A stretch of 64,000 bases of DNA, from positions 40,658-104,657 of the forward strand of contig NZ_AAUW01000025.1 of assembly GCF_000168975.1 (NCBI RefSeq), given 5' to 3'. This document shows, piece after piece, positions 53,179-61,347 of this stretch. Under the pieces are notes generated by a model that saw nothing but the letters and a program-made list of their open reading frames with translations, did not search any database and was not told the origin of the DNA. Position numbers and translations under genes: made by a program. The DNA comes from Roseibium aggregatum IAM 12614 (GTDB lineage Bacteria > Pseudomonadota > Alphaproteobacteria > Rhizobiales > Stappiaceae). Each line of letters begins with the position of its first letter. The first letter of the stretch is position 1.

Positions 53179-53608
53179 AATGTCGCTGACCGTTCTTGCC
53201 GCCGCTGGGCTGGCAGTAGGCCTTGGAACGACTTCGTTCGCGGGCGCTCCAGGTGCGATTGACCTCTCTGGTTCTGAAATCTGGCTTGATGGGTGTTCTG
53301 TTATGCTGGCAGGTGAAACGGATAAAGTAAGCCTTGATACTGGTCTGCCCGCACCTTGCGATTTTGTGTTCAACAGCGACGAAAGCCTGCGTCTTTTTGA
53401 AGATGGGGGAAAAAAAATCTTGCTAGTTTACAGCAGTCGTGAGGAAGGCGCGGGTCATTGCGACACGCGTCTGCGCGCTGTTCTGGTGCAAAACGGGACG
53501 CTTTCGATGTCCGAGCGTACAATGGAAATTTCGTCGTGCAACGTGACTGACATGGACGAAAAGACGTATCGAATTCTCGCGCACCGTGCTCTGCCTGCAA
53601 GGAAATGA
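53129..53608 (+). CDS. putative periplasmic immunity protein for the adjacent Tae4-like amidase
   Basis: From GTG 53129 the product (159 residues) has a basic start (MNTSKTARKFGSGRRVE), a hydrophobic core (LTVLAAAGLAVGLG) and cleavage near FAGA, a normal signal peptide, overlapping the amidase gene by 50 bases. ATG 53180, one base after the amidase stop, is the alternative but leaves no positive charge. The mature part has four cysteines (LDGCSVM, APCDFVF, GHCDTR, SSCNVT) able to form two disulfides and looks beta-rich. No named family was recognised; it does not look like the helical Tai4 immunity fold. The immunity role rests on position, overlap and predicted export. Confidence 0.6.
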   Translation: MNTSKTARKFGSGRRVEMSLTVLAAAGLAVGLGTTSFAGAPGAIDLSGSEIWLDGCSVMLAGETDKVSLDTGLPAPCDFVFNSDESLRLFEDGGKKILLVYSSREEGAGHCDTRLRAVLVQNGTLSMSERTMEISSCNVTDMDEKTYRILAHRALPARK

Positions 53609-53649
53609 ATCTCCTAAATTAAGATAGCGCGAACAACATCTTCAGCAAT

Positions 53650-54576
53650 CTAGACGCGGACTGAGACAGCAGGCGTCCCCCTCAACGGCATCTTCAGCAA
53701 GCCTTCCGCCAGGTGGTCGAACACGACGCGGATCCTTCGACTGGTGTGGAGCTCACGGTGGGTTACCAGCCAGATCGGGAAGGAAATCGGTTCGATATCG
53801 GCAAAGGCGGGAACGACTTCGGGAAAACGATCGGCGATTTCGTCGGCCATGATGGCAAGACCGAGGCCCTGACGGACGAACTCCCAGGCGACCACACCGC
53901 TGGGCGACCCCAGACGTATATTGACTTCGGTTACCTTCAGGCCGAAGACCCGCAGGTATCCGATGAGTTCCTCGTTGTTGTCGAAGCCGATAAAATCGAG
54001 ATCCGGTGCGTCTTCCTTCGTCAGCGGCCGGCCGAATTGCTCGACCAGTGATCTGGCTCCGAAGATGCGTGCCGGGGCCGACCGCAGCTTCCGGGCATAA
54101 AGGTCGGGATGGTCCGGCTCCACATGACGAATTGCGATATCGGCCTCGCGCCGGCGCAGGTCGCTCAAGCTGTTCGTGCACAGGACCTTCACTTCCACAC
54201 CCGGTGCCTTCTTGCGCAAGTCACGCAGAATGCCGGGCAGAACGTGGGCTGCCATGAGATCGGTCGTTGAAACGGTCACGAGCCCTTCGACCTGCTGCGA
54301 TTTGCCGGACGCCGCAAGCGACACCCTGCTGGCCGCGTCACCCATGGCGCGCACATGATCGGCCAGTTCGATGCCCGCTTCGGTCAGGATGAGGCTCTTG
54401 GAGACCCGCTGGAACAGCGTCACGCCAAGGGTTTCTTCAAGTGCGGCCACCTGTCGGCTGAGCGTTGGCTGGGTCAGCCCGAGAGCACGGGCCGCTGCGG
54501 ACAGGGACCCTTCCTCTGCCGTCACGAGAAAGGCACGGGCCTGGTTCCAGTCAAATGTGATGGTCTGCCAATTCAT
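53650..54576 (-). CDS. LysR family transcriptional regulator
   Basis: The 308-residue protein starts MNWQTITFDWNQARAFLVTAEEGSLSAAARALGLTQPTLSRQVAALEETLG, a standard LysR winged helix, followed by an effector domain with VEGLVTVSTTDLMAAHVLPGILRDL. It resembles the subgroup near transporter or methyltransferase genes; its target is unknown, but it is divergent from the small gene at 54662 with 85 bases between. ATG 54576 is selected since the motif begins soon after; the frame is open to 54618. It ends 41 bases past the convergent immunity-like gene. Confidence 0.88.
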   Translation of the reverse strand: MNWQTITFDWNQARAFLVTAEEGSLSAAARALGLTQPTLSRQVAALEETLGVTLFQRVSKSLILTEAGIELADHVRAMGDAASRVSLAASGKSQQVEGLVTVSTTDLMAAHVLPGILRDLRKKAPGVEVKVLCTNSLSDLRRREADIAIRHVEPDHPDLYARKLRSAPARIFGARSLVEQFGRPLTKEDAPDLDFIGFDNNEELIGYLRVFGLKVTEVNIRLGSPSGVVAWEFVRQGLGLAIMADEIADRFPEVVPAFADIEPISFPIWLVTHRELHTSRRIRVVFDHLAEGLLKMPLRGTPAVSVRV

Positions 54577-54661
54577 GCAAATATGTATATCAACTAGCCA
54601 GATTTCGGCAATTCTCATTCATTTCTGAAGGGCGTACATTTCTTGTCGAAAGGAGACGCCA

Positions 54662-54808
54662 ATGAGCCCGTCATCTTTGATGATCCAATTGGCAAATATC
54701 GTTCTTTCGGTTCTGGAGTTTCTGGCTTCACCCACTGGCGGCCGCGATATCGGCCGTGACATTCTTCAAGATCTCGGCCTGCGCGGCGGCCGAAAGAAGA
54801 AGAAATAG
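54662..54808 (+). CDS. 48-residue small protein
   Basis: ATG 54662 has a strong ribosome site (GAAAGGAGACGCCA) and opens a 48-codon frame ending TAG 54806-54808. The product has a hydrophobic first half (SLMIQLANIVLSVLEFLASP) and a charged end (GGRDIGRDILQDLGLRGGRKKKK). No family was recognised, although the RDI-G pattern loosely recalls DUF1127-type small proteins. It is divergent from the LysR gene and lies upstream of the methyltransferase, so it may be the first gene of that unit. Confidence 0.5.
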   Translation: MSPSSLMIQLANIVLSVLEFLASPTGGRDIGRDILQDLGLRGGRKKKK

Positions 54809-54954
54809 AGGGATCCAGAAGCTTCGAGCAGCCGGTGTTTCGAAGCTTCTTCGAGGCTTGGGCACCTATGTGCCGGCTGTCATCTTCGCCACCGGTTCCG
54901 GTTTCGGCCGGCCGTTTGCGTCTCCGCTTATCTGTTAGAAATGGAACATCGACC

Positions 54955-55620
54955 ATGGCGACAACATGGACCAAGGACATGCCGTCTTCCGCCGGCTTCT
55001 GGAGCAAGGTTGCACGCAAATATGCCGCGTCTCCGATCCGCAACCAGGACGCCTATGAAAAGACGCTGGAGCGGACCAGCGCGCATCTGGGGCCTCAGGA
55101 CAGCGTCCTGGAACTCGGCTGCGGCACGGGGACCACGGCGCTGCTGCTGGCCGGCAACGTGAGGTCCTACCTCGCCACGGATTTTGCCAGCGGCATGATC
55201 GAAATCGCCGAGGCAAAACTGAAAGGCGGGCCAGAGGCGAAGGAGGCTCCGCAGGGCCTGAGGTTTGCAGTTGCCGATGTCTTCAGTGACAAGGTCGAGC
55301 CGGGCGAAACCGGCTATGATGCCGTTGTTGCCTTCAATTTCCTGCATCTGGTGGAAAATGCCGAGGAAACTCTGTCGCGCATCCACCAGCTTCTGAAACC
55401 GGGTGGTCTCTACATCTCGAAGACCGTTTGCCTGAAAAGACGGGCGTGGCTGTTCGCGCCCCTTGTCAAGGTGATGCAACTGTTCGGCAAGGCACCGTTT
55501 GTCCGTTTCCTTTCCTTTGACATGCTGGAAGAAAAGATCCGGTCCGCCGGTTTCGAAATCATCGAGACAGGAACCTATCCGGCTCCCTACAGCCGGTTTG
55601 TCGTGGCGCGGAAACTCTAA
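54955..55620 (+). CDS. class I SAM-dependent methyltransferase
   Basis: The 221-residue protein has the SAM-binding motif I SVLELGCGTGTTALLLAG (about 50-67), motif II-like YLATDFASGMIEIAEAKL, and YDAVVAFNFLHLVENAEETLSRIHQLLKPGGLYISKT (motifs post-II to III). It methylates an unknown substrate; UbiE-like small-molecule targets are possible. ATG 54955 has no clear ribosome site; the frame is open to 54835 without protein-like sequence. It lies 146 bases after the 48-residue gene. Confidence 0.87.
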   Translation: MATTWTKDMPSSAGFWSKVARKYAASPIRNQDAYEKTLERTSAHLGPQDSVLELGCGTGTTALLLAGNVRSYLATDFASGMIEIAEAKLKGGPEAKEAPQGLRFAVADVFSDKVEPGETGYDAVVAFNFLHLVENAEETLSRIHQLLKPGGLYISKTVCLKRRAWLFAPLVKVMQLFGKAPFVRFLSFDMLEEKIRSAGFEIIETGTYPAPYSRFVVARKL

Positions 55621-55757
55621 TGCGGTGCGATGCTCGAAAAGGCCGTCAAACACGGCATTAAATCGATTGAAATGAAGCGCCGAGGCAACTTGCAGAGAGG
55701 CTTTTCGGGTGCTAGGTGTGATCTACCTCGCCACGAATGCTCCCTTGAAAGTTGAAA

Positions 55758-56936
55758 ATGCTCGTCCGCGACCGCGCCTTTTTCGCGTCCATGTTCCTGA
55801 CGGTTCTGGCCGATCAGATTCTTCTGTTCCTTGTGCCGCTGGTGATATTCCAGATCACCGGTGATGTTGGCTGGTCCGGCCTGGCCTTCTTTTTCGAAAC
55901 CTTGCCACGCTACCTGACCTTTCCCGTCGCAGGCATATTGAGCGACCGGTTCCCGCCGATCCTGCTGCTGCGCATCAGCCGGATTCTGCGGGCTGTGGCC
56001 TGCATCGCCGGCATTGCCGGTCAGCTTGCCTTCGGTGGGGTCTGGTGGCTGATCGGGCTTTCCGCCGTCGTCGGCATTTTCACGACGCAGGGCATGCTGG
56101 CGCTGGAAATGGTGCTGGTGCGCGCCTTTTCCGATCAGCGCTTCGAGAAAGTGGCAAGCTATGGCCAGCTTGCCTCGCAAATGGGCGTGGTGATGGGGCC
56201 TCTGGTGGCCGCCTACCTGATGGCGTTCTGGCCCTGGCAGGCGGTGGTCGTGCTGGCAACGGTCCTGTTCGTGCTGGCCGACCTCGCCTTTCACTTCTGG
56301 CCCGGCCAGGCGCGCATGGAGGCGGCTCCTGTTTCGCGCGTTGCCCGTCATCCGGTCGCGGATCTGAGGCATGCGCTCACGCTGGTCTGGACTTTGCCGG
56401 GTCTGGCACGGGCCATTCTGCAGGCTGCCGGGGTTAATCTGATCATCGGGGCGACCCTGGCAACGGCGGCCGCCATGATGACCGGTTTCTTCAGTCAGAG
56501 CGAGCAGGTCTACGCCTGGCTCCAGGTCGGCGGAGCGCTTGCGACGCTCGCCGTACTGACGTTGACAGCGCATGTGGCGCTCGGCCTGAAAACACTTGGC
56601 GTCACGGCTTACGGGTTGATTTGCGCAGGGGCCGTGCTGACGGGCCTTGGGACCCATCCCTTGATCTATGCGGCAGGTTTCCTGCTGATTGCCGGGTTCG
56701 ACAAGATGTTCAACATCTATGTGCGCACCCTGCGCAAGGAAATCATACCGCCGGAGGAATTCGGCAAGACAACCGGCGTGATCATCTGCCTCAACAACCT
56801 GTCCCAACCGCTGGCCGGACTGATCGTTGCGCTGTTTGCAGCCGGTGACGACGCCAGGGCCGTGCTGCTTGGCCTTGCCGCCGCCATGGCGCTGCTGGGC
56901 CTGATGACGTTCCGGCGCTCTGCTGCGCAGGCATAA
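55758..56936 (+). CDS. MFS family transporter
   Basis: The 392-residue protein has about 12 membrane helices and an MFS-like loop after helix two (GILSDRFPPILLLRISRILRAVACIAG), in place of the GDRxGRR motif. LEMVLVRAFSDQRFEKVASYGQLASQMGVVMGPLVAAYLMAFW lies mid-protein, as in macrolide-efflux-type MFS proteins. The substrate is unknown. ATG 55758 is preferred; a TTG at 55752 is in frame. It is convergent with oxyR, 17 bases apart. Confidence 0.87.
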   Translation: MLVRDRAFFASMFLTVLADQILLFLVPLVIFQITGDVGWSGLAFFFETLPRYLTFPVAGILSDRFPPILLLRISRILRAVACIAGIAGQLAFGGVWWLIGLSAVVGIFTTQGMLALEMVLVRAFSDQRFEKVASYGQLASQMGVVMGPLVAAYLMAFWPWQAVVVLATVLFVLADLAFHFWPGQARMEAAPVSRVARHPVADLRHALTLVWTLPGLARAILQAAGVNLIIGATLATAAAMMTGFFSQSEQVYAWLQVGGALATLAVLTLTAHVALGLKTLGVTAYGLICAGAVLTGLGTHPLIYAAGFLLIAGFDKMFNIYVRTLRKEIIPPEEFGKTTGVIICLNNLSQPLAGLIVALFAAGDDARAVLLGLAAAMALLGLMTFRRSAAQA

Positions 56937-56953
56937 CCTAAACGGGCAGCAGA

Positions 56954-57877
56954 TCAGCTGAGTGCCGGCTGATCCCGCAAGGCCGTCAGCCCTTCGGCGG
57001 ATCGCCTGACGATATCCGCGATCTCCGTGAGCTGGCCCGCCAACGGGCTTCTGCGGCGCCAGACCATGCCTATGGTCCGGGTCGGTTCAGGAGCTTCAAA
57101 ACGGGCAATTGCCACCGATGCGGAGCGCGTTTCCACGGGAACGGCCATCTCCGGGATCAGCGTCACGCCCATTCCCGCGCTCACCATCTGAACAAGTGTC
57201 GAAAGAGAACTGGCGTCCAGCACTTCGCGCGGCGGGCCGGATTGCAGATTGCAGAAGGAGAGGGCCTGATCGCGAAAGCAATGGCCTTCCTCCAGCAACA
57301 GAAGCCGCATCTCGCGCAGGCTGTCGGCATTCGGCAGCGGCGCATTGGCCTCGCGCGCCGAGCGCACGAGGACGAAGCGCTCGCTGAACAGAGCGGTTTC
57401 GGCGAGGGTACCTTCGGAAACCGGCAAGGCAACGATTGCCGTGTCGAGGCGGCCTTCGTCCAGCTCATCGATCAGCTTTGGCGTGACGGTCTCGCGCACA
57501 TGTATGTCCAGCTCCGGATAGCTTTTGGTCAAGGCCCCGACGACGCTCGGCAGGAGATAGGGTGCGATCGTCGGAATGACGCCGATCCGCAGCCTCCCCA
57601 CAAGCCTTTCGCGTGATGCCCTGGCAAGGTCCCCCAATTCCTCGGCCGACCGCAGGATGTCGCGGGCACGTTCGGCGGCGACTTCACCAAAATGTGTCAG
57701 CCGGATCTGGCGGGCCCCACGTTCGAACAAGGTGGCGCCGAGCACTTCCTCCATTTCCTTGATCTGCATGGACAGCGCGGGCTGCGAAATGGCGCAAGCC
57801 TCGGCTGCCTTGCCGAAATGCCCGTGACGGGCGAGGGCCTCGAAATAGCGCAACTGTTTGAGGGTGATATTGATCAT
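56954..57877 (-). CDS. oxyR: hydrogen peroxide-sensing LysR regulator OxyR
   Basis: The 307-residue protein has a LysR winged helix (LKQLRYFEALARHGHFGKAAEACAISQPALSMQIKEMEEVLG) and the OxyR redox loop LLEEGHCFRDQALSFC, with Cys200 and Cys209 at the same spacing as the disulfide-forming pair of E. coli OxyR (199/208). A peroxide-driven disulfide would switch it to activator. It is divergent from katG, 251 bases between starts, and a T-N11-A dyad overlaps its own start codon. Confidence 0.94.
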   Translation of the reverse strand: MINITLKQLRYFEALARHGHFGKAAEACAISQPALSMQIKEMEEVLGATLFERGARQIRLTHFGEVAAERARDILRSAEELGDLARASRERLVGRLRIGVIPTIAPYLLPSVVGALTKSYPELDIHVRETVTPKLIDELDEGRLDTAIVALPVSEGTLAETALFSERFVLVRSAREANAPLPNADSLREMRLLLLEEGHCFRDQALSFCNLQSGPPREVLDASSLSTLVQMVSAGMGVTLIPEMAVPVETRSASVAIARFEAPEPTRTIGMVWRRRSPLAGQLTEIADIVRRSAEGLTALRDQPALS

Positions 57878-57900
57878 AAGGTCAGCTTATCGAACTTATC
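57876..57900. promoter_or_regulatory. OxyR-type binding site at the oxyR start
   Basis: ATAAG-GTCAG-CTTAT (57876-57890) is a perfect dyad with T-N11-A spacing, and CTTATC is repeated at 57895-57900, giving a row of ATAAG-type half-sites as in tetrameric OxyR sites. It overlaps the first codon of oxyR, suitable for autorepression, and lies about 230 bases from katG. Confidence 0.55.
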
Positions 57901-58128
57901 AGAAAATTCAACTTCCTCTGATGGATTGCCTTTGCTAGCGTCAAGGGGCTCAAACAGAAGCGGGCGGCGAGCAAACACCCCCTTGCATTGCCGGGTTTCT
58001 GCTGGGCTCGAAAGTTTAGGGAGATTTGAGGAAACCGATCTGTCCCGGGCTCAAGCGGGTCTGCGGATATTACGGGCGTCTCATGCGGCCCGAATAATCG
58101 AACGTTTCAGATTTAAGTGGAGAGAGTT

Positions 58129-60300
58129 ATGGACGCTAAAGTGGAAAAGACAGGCGGTTGTCCTGTAATGCACGGTGGCAACACGTCGATGGACAAGCCG
58201 GTGACGAAGTGGTGGCCGAATGCGTTGAACCTCGACATCCTGCACCAGCGCGGTGCGCGCACCAACCCGATGGACCCCGACTTCAACTACCGTGAAGCGG
58301 TCAAGGGTCTGGACCACGAAGCCGTCAAGGCCGATGTCCGCGCACTCATGACCGACAGCCAGGACTGGTGGCCGGCCGACTGGGGTCACTACGGCGGTCT
58401 GATGATCCGTCTGGCATGGCACTCCGCCGGCTCCTACCGCATGCAGGACGGCCGCGGTGGTGCGGGCTCCGGCAACATCCGCTTTGCTCCGCTGAACTCC
58501 TGGCCGGACAATGCCAGCCTCGACAAGGCCCGCCGCCTGCTGTGGCCGGTGAAAAAGAAATACGGCAATGCGCTGTCCTGGGCCGACCTGATCATTCTGG
58601 CCGGCAATATGGCTTACGAATCCATGGGCTTCAAAACCTTCGGTTTCGGTTTCGGCCGTGAGGACATCTGGGGTCCGGAAACCGACGTCTACTGGGGCTC
58701 GGAAAAGGAATGGCTCGCACCTGTCGAGAACCGTTTCGAAAATGCCGATGATGCAACGTCGCTGGAGAACCCGCTGGCGGCAATCCACATGGGCCTGATC
58801 TACGTCAATCCGGAAGGCGTCAATGGCCAGCCGGACCCGGTCAGAACCGCTGCCCATGTACGTGAAACCTTCAAGCGCATGGCGATGAACGACGAGGAAA
58901 CCGCGGCGCTGACCTGTGGCGGTCACACCGTCGGCAAGGCCCACGGCAACCACTCAGCCGAAGGTATCGGTGTCGAGCCGGAAGCTGCCGGCGTCGAGTC
59001 GCAGGGCTTCGGCTGGTCAAATCCGGACCAGGGCGGCAAGGCCTCCAATGCCTTCACCTCCGGTATTGAAGGCGCCTGGACGCAATTCCCGATCCAGTTT
59101 GACATGGGCTACTTCGACTACCTGTTCAATTACGACTGGGAACTGCGCAAGTCCCCGGCCGGTGCATGGCAGTGGGAACCGGTCAACATGCCGGAAGACA
59201 AGAAGCCGGTTGATGCCTCCGACCCGTCAGTCCGCCGCAATCCGATGATGACCGATGCCGACATGGGCATGAAGATGGACCCGGTCTACAACGAGATCTG
59301 CCGGAAGTTCATGGCCGACGAAGCCTATTTCCGCGATTGCTTCGCCCGCGCCTGGTTCAAGCTGACCCACCGCGACATGGGCCCGAAGGTCAACTATCTC
59401 GGCCCGGATGTTCCGGCTGAAGACCTGATCTGGCAGGACCCGATCCCGGCAGGCTCCACCTCCTACGATGTGGACGCCGTGAAAGCCAAGATCGCCGCCA
59501 GTGGCCTGTCCGCTGCAGAGATGATCGCAACCGCATGGGACAGCGCCCGGACCTTCCGTGGCTCCGACAAGCGTGGTGGCGCCAACGGCGCGCGCATCCG
59601 TCTCGCTCCGCAGAAGGACTGGGAAGGCAATGAGCCGGACCGTCTGGCAAAGGTTCTGGCCATGCTCGAGCCGATTGCCGCAGAGACCGGTGCATCCGTA
59701 GCCGATGTCATCGTTCTGGCCGGCAATGTCGGTCTGGAACAGGCCATCAAGGCCGGTGGCTTCAACGTCTCGGTTCCGTTTGCTCCGGGTCGTGGGGATG
59801 CGACCGACGAGCAGACCGATGCGGAATCCTTTGAGGTTCTGGAACCGGTCGCAGACGGTTTCCGCAACTGGCAGAAGAAAAAGTATGTTGTCAGCCCGGA
59901 AGAAATGATGCTCGACCGTGCGCAGCTTCTGGGCCTGACCGCGCGTGAAATGACTGTTCTGGTGGGCGGCCTGCGCGTGCTGGGTACCAACCATGGCGGC
60001 TCCAAGCATGGTGTCTTCACCGACCGTGAAGGCGCTCTGACCACGGACTTCTTCGTCAACCTGACCGACATGGGCAATAGCTGGCATCCGGCCGCCGACG
60101 GCACCTATGAAGTGCGCGACCGGCAGTTGGGCACGTTGAAGTGGACCGCAACCAGCGCAGACCTCGTCTTCGGCTCCAACTCCATTCTGCGGGCCTATGC
60201 GGAAGTCTACGCTCAGGACGACAACAACGAGAAGTTCGTGAAGGACTTCGTTGAAGCCTGGACCAAGGTCATGAACGCGGACCGTTTCGATCTGCTGTAA
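58129..60300 (+). CDS. katG: catalase-peroxidase
   Basis: The 723-residue enzyme has both KatG halves. Active-site residues are present: distal Arg94, Trp97 and His98 (MIRLAWHSAGSYR), proximal haem ligand His266 (LTCGGHTVGKAHG), and the Trp97-Tyr225-Met251 cross-link set (GLIYVNPEG; FKRMAMNDEET). It degrades hydrogen peroxide by catalase and peroxidase reactions. GGAGAGAGTT precedes ATG 58129. OxyR control is expected from the divergent layout. A strong terminator follows. Confidence 0.97.
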   Translation: MDAKVEKTGGCPVMHGGNTSMDKPVTKWWPNALNLDILHQRGARTNPMDPDFNYREAVKGLDHEAVKADVRALMTDSQDWWPADWGHYGGLMIRLAWHSAGSYRMQDGRGGAGSGNIRFAPLNSWPDNASLDKARRLLWPVKKKYGNALSWADLIILAGNMAYESMGFKTFGFGFGREDIWGPETDVYWGSEKEWLAPVENRFENADDATSLENPLAAIHMGLIYVNPEGVNGQPDPVRTAAHVRETFKRMAMNDEETAALTCGGHTVGKAHGNHSAEGIGVEPEAAGVESQGFGWSNPDQGGKASNAFTSGIEGAWTQFPIQFDMGYFDYLFNYDWELRKSPAGAWQWEPVNMPEDKKPVDASDPSVRRNPMMTDADMGMKMDPVYNEICRKFMADEAYFRDCFARAWFKLTHRDMGPKVNYLGPDVPAEDLIWQDPIPAGSTSYDVDAVKAKIAASGLSAAEMIATAWDSARTFRGSDKRGGANGARIRLAPQKDWEGNEPDRLAKVLAMLEPIAAETGASVADVIVLAGNVGLEQAIKAGGFNVSVPFAPGRGDATDEQTDAESFEVLEPVADGFRNWQKKKYVVSPEEMMLDRAQLLGLTAREMTVLVGGLRVLGTNHGGSKHGVFTDREGALTTDFFVNLTDMGNSWHPAADGTYEVRDRQLGTLKWTATSADLVFGSNSILRAYAEVYAQDDNNEKFVKDFVEAWTKVMNADRFDLL

Positions 60301-60329
60301 GACCGGTCACGGCCCTTGGAAACAGATGG

Positions 60330-60365
60330 CGGCGCCCCGGGATACCCGGGGCGCCGTTTTCTTTT
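60330..60365 (+). terminator. rho-independent terminator of katG
   Basis: A perfect 12-base-pair stem (CGGCGCCCCGGG / CCCGGGGCGCCG) with an ATA loop is followed by TTTTCTTTT. It lies 29 bases after the katG stop. Confidence 0.92.
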
Positions 60366-60573
60366 CCGGTTCATCGTCCGGGGTCCTCTATTGCGATGCA
60401 GCAAAAGAAACTCATCCGCAGTAACCCCTATCTCCTTGAAAAGGTCATTGTTCCGTCACAAGGTTTATGTTGCACTGCGAAGCAGTTTCAGGTTGCGCTT
60501 GAAACGGCAACGTGTGGCGGCCGGCCGGTTTTCTTCCGACCGTCCGGAACTGAGGTTCGGGATCTGTGCGCAT

Positions 60574-61338
60574 ATGTTTGATTTGACGGGTTACAAGGCC
60601 CTTGTTGTCGGCGTCGCCAACGATCAGTCCATCGCCTATGGCTGCGCAAAGGCGTTCCGTGCGCAGGGCGCCGATCTGGCGATCACTTATCTGAATGAGC
60701 GCGCCGAAGCCTATGTGCGGCCACTCGCCGAAGAGCTCAATGCCGAAATTATCGCCCCACTTGACGTGAGCGACGCTGCCCAGATGGAGGCGCTGTTTGC
60801 CGAAATCGAGGCCAGGTGGGGGCGCCTCGACACGCTACTCCATTCCATTGCCTTTTCCAAAAAGGAAGACCTGCATGGCCGCGTGATCGACTGTTCGTCC
60901 GACGGTTTTGCGCTGGCGATGGATGTCTCTGTTCATTCCTTCTTGCGGCTTATCAAAAGGTCCGAACCCCTGATGCCTCAAGGCGGAACTTGCATGACGG
61001 TCTCCTTCATGGGGGCGCAGAGGGTGGTTGAAAACTACGGCGTCATGGGGCCGGTCAAGGCCGCGCTGGAAGCGGCAACCCGCTATGCGGCAGCCGAACT
61101 CGGTCCGAAGGGGATCTCGGTTCATGCACTGTCCCCTGGTCCTCTCAAGACACGGGCCGCTTCCGGCATCGCCGAATTCGACGCACTTTTGAACGACGCG
61201 GCCGAACGCGCGCCGACGCATCACCTGGCCACGATCGACGATGTCGGGGCCTATGCCGCCTTTCTGGCCAGCCGGGAGGCCTTCAACGTCACCGGCGCCG
61301 TACATCCGATCGACGGTGGCTACAGCATTCTTGGATAG
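60574..61338 (+). CDS. fabI: enoyl-ACP reductase FabI family protein
   Basis: The 254-residue short-chain reductase has the FabI cofactor opening MFDLTGYKALVVGVANDQSIAYGCAKAF, LHSIAFSKKEDLHGRVIDCS and the catalytic pair in NYGVMGPVKAALEAATRYAAAELG (Tyr and Lys in a YX6K), ending FNVTGAVHPIDGGYSIL. FabI reduces trans-2-enoyl thioesters with NAD(P)H. The immediate neighbour is DUF3141 (10 bases), an arrangement that suggests an acyl-CoA or PHA-related role beside the main fatty-acid FabI. ATG 60574 is chosen by the motif; the frame is open further upstream to 60316. Confidence 0.9.
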   Translation: MFDLTGYKALVVGVANDQSIAYGCAKAFRAQGADLAITYLNERAEAYVRPLAEELNAEIIAPLDVSDAAQMEALFAEIEARWGRLDTLLHSIAFSKKEDLHGRVIDCSSDGFALAMDVSVHSFLRLIKRSEPLMPQGGTCMTVSFMGAQRVVENYGVMGPVKAALEAATRYAAAELGPKGISVHALSPGPLKTRAASGIAEFDALLNDAAERAPTHHLATIDDVGAYAAFLASREAFNVTGAVHPIDGGYSILG

Positions 61339-61347
61339 GAGGTCCTG

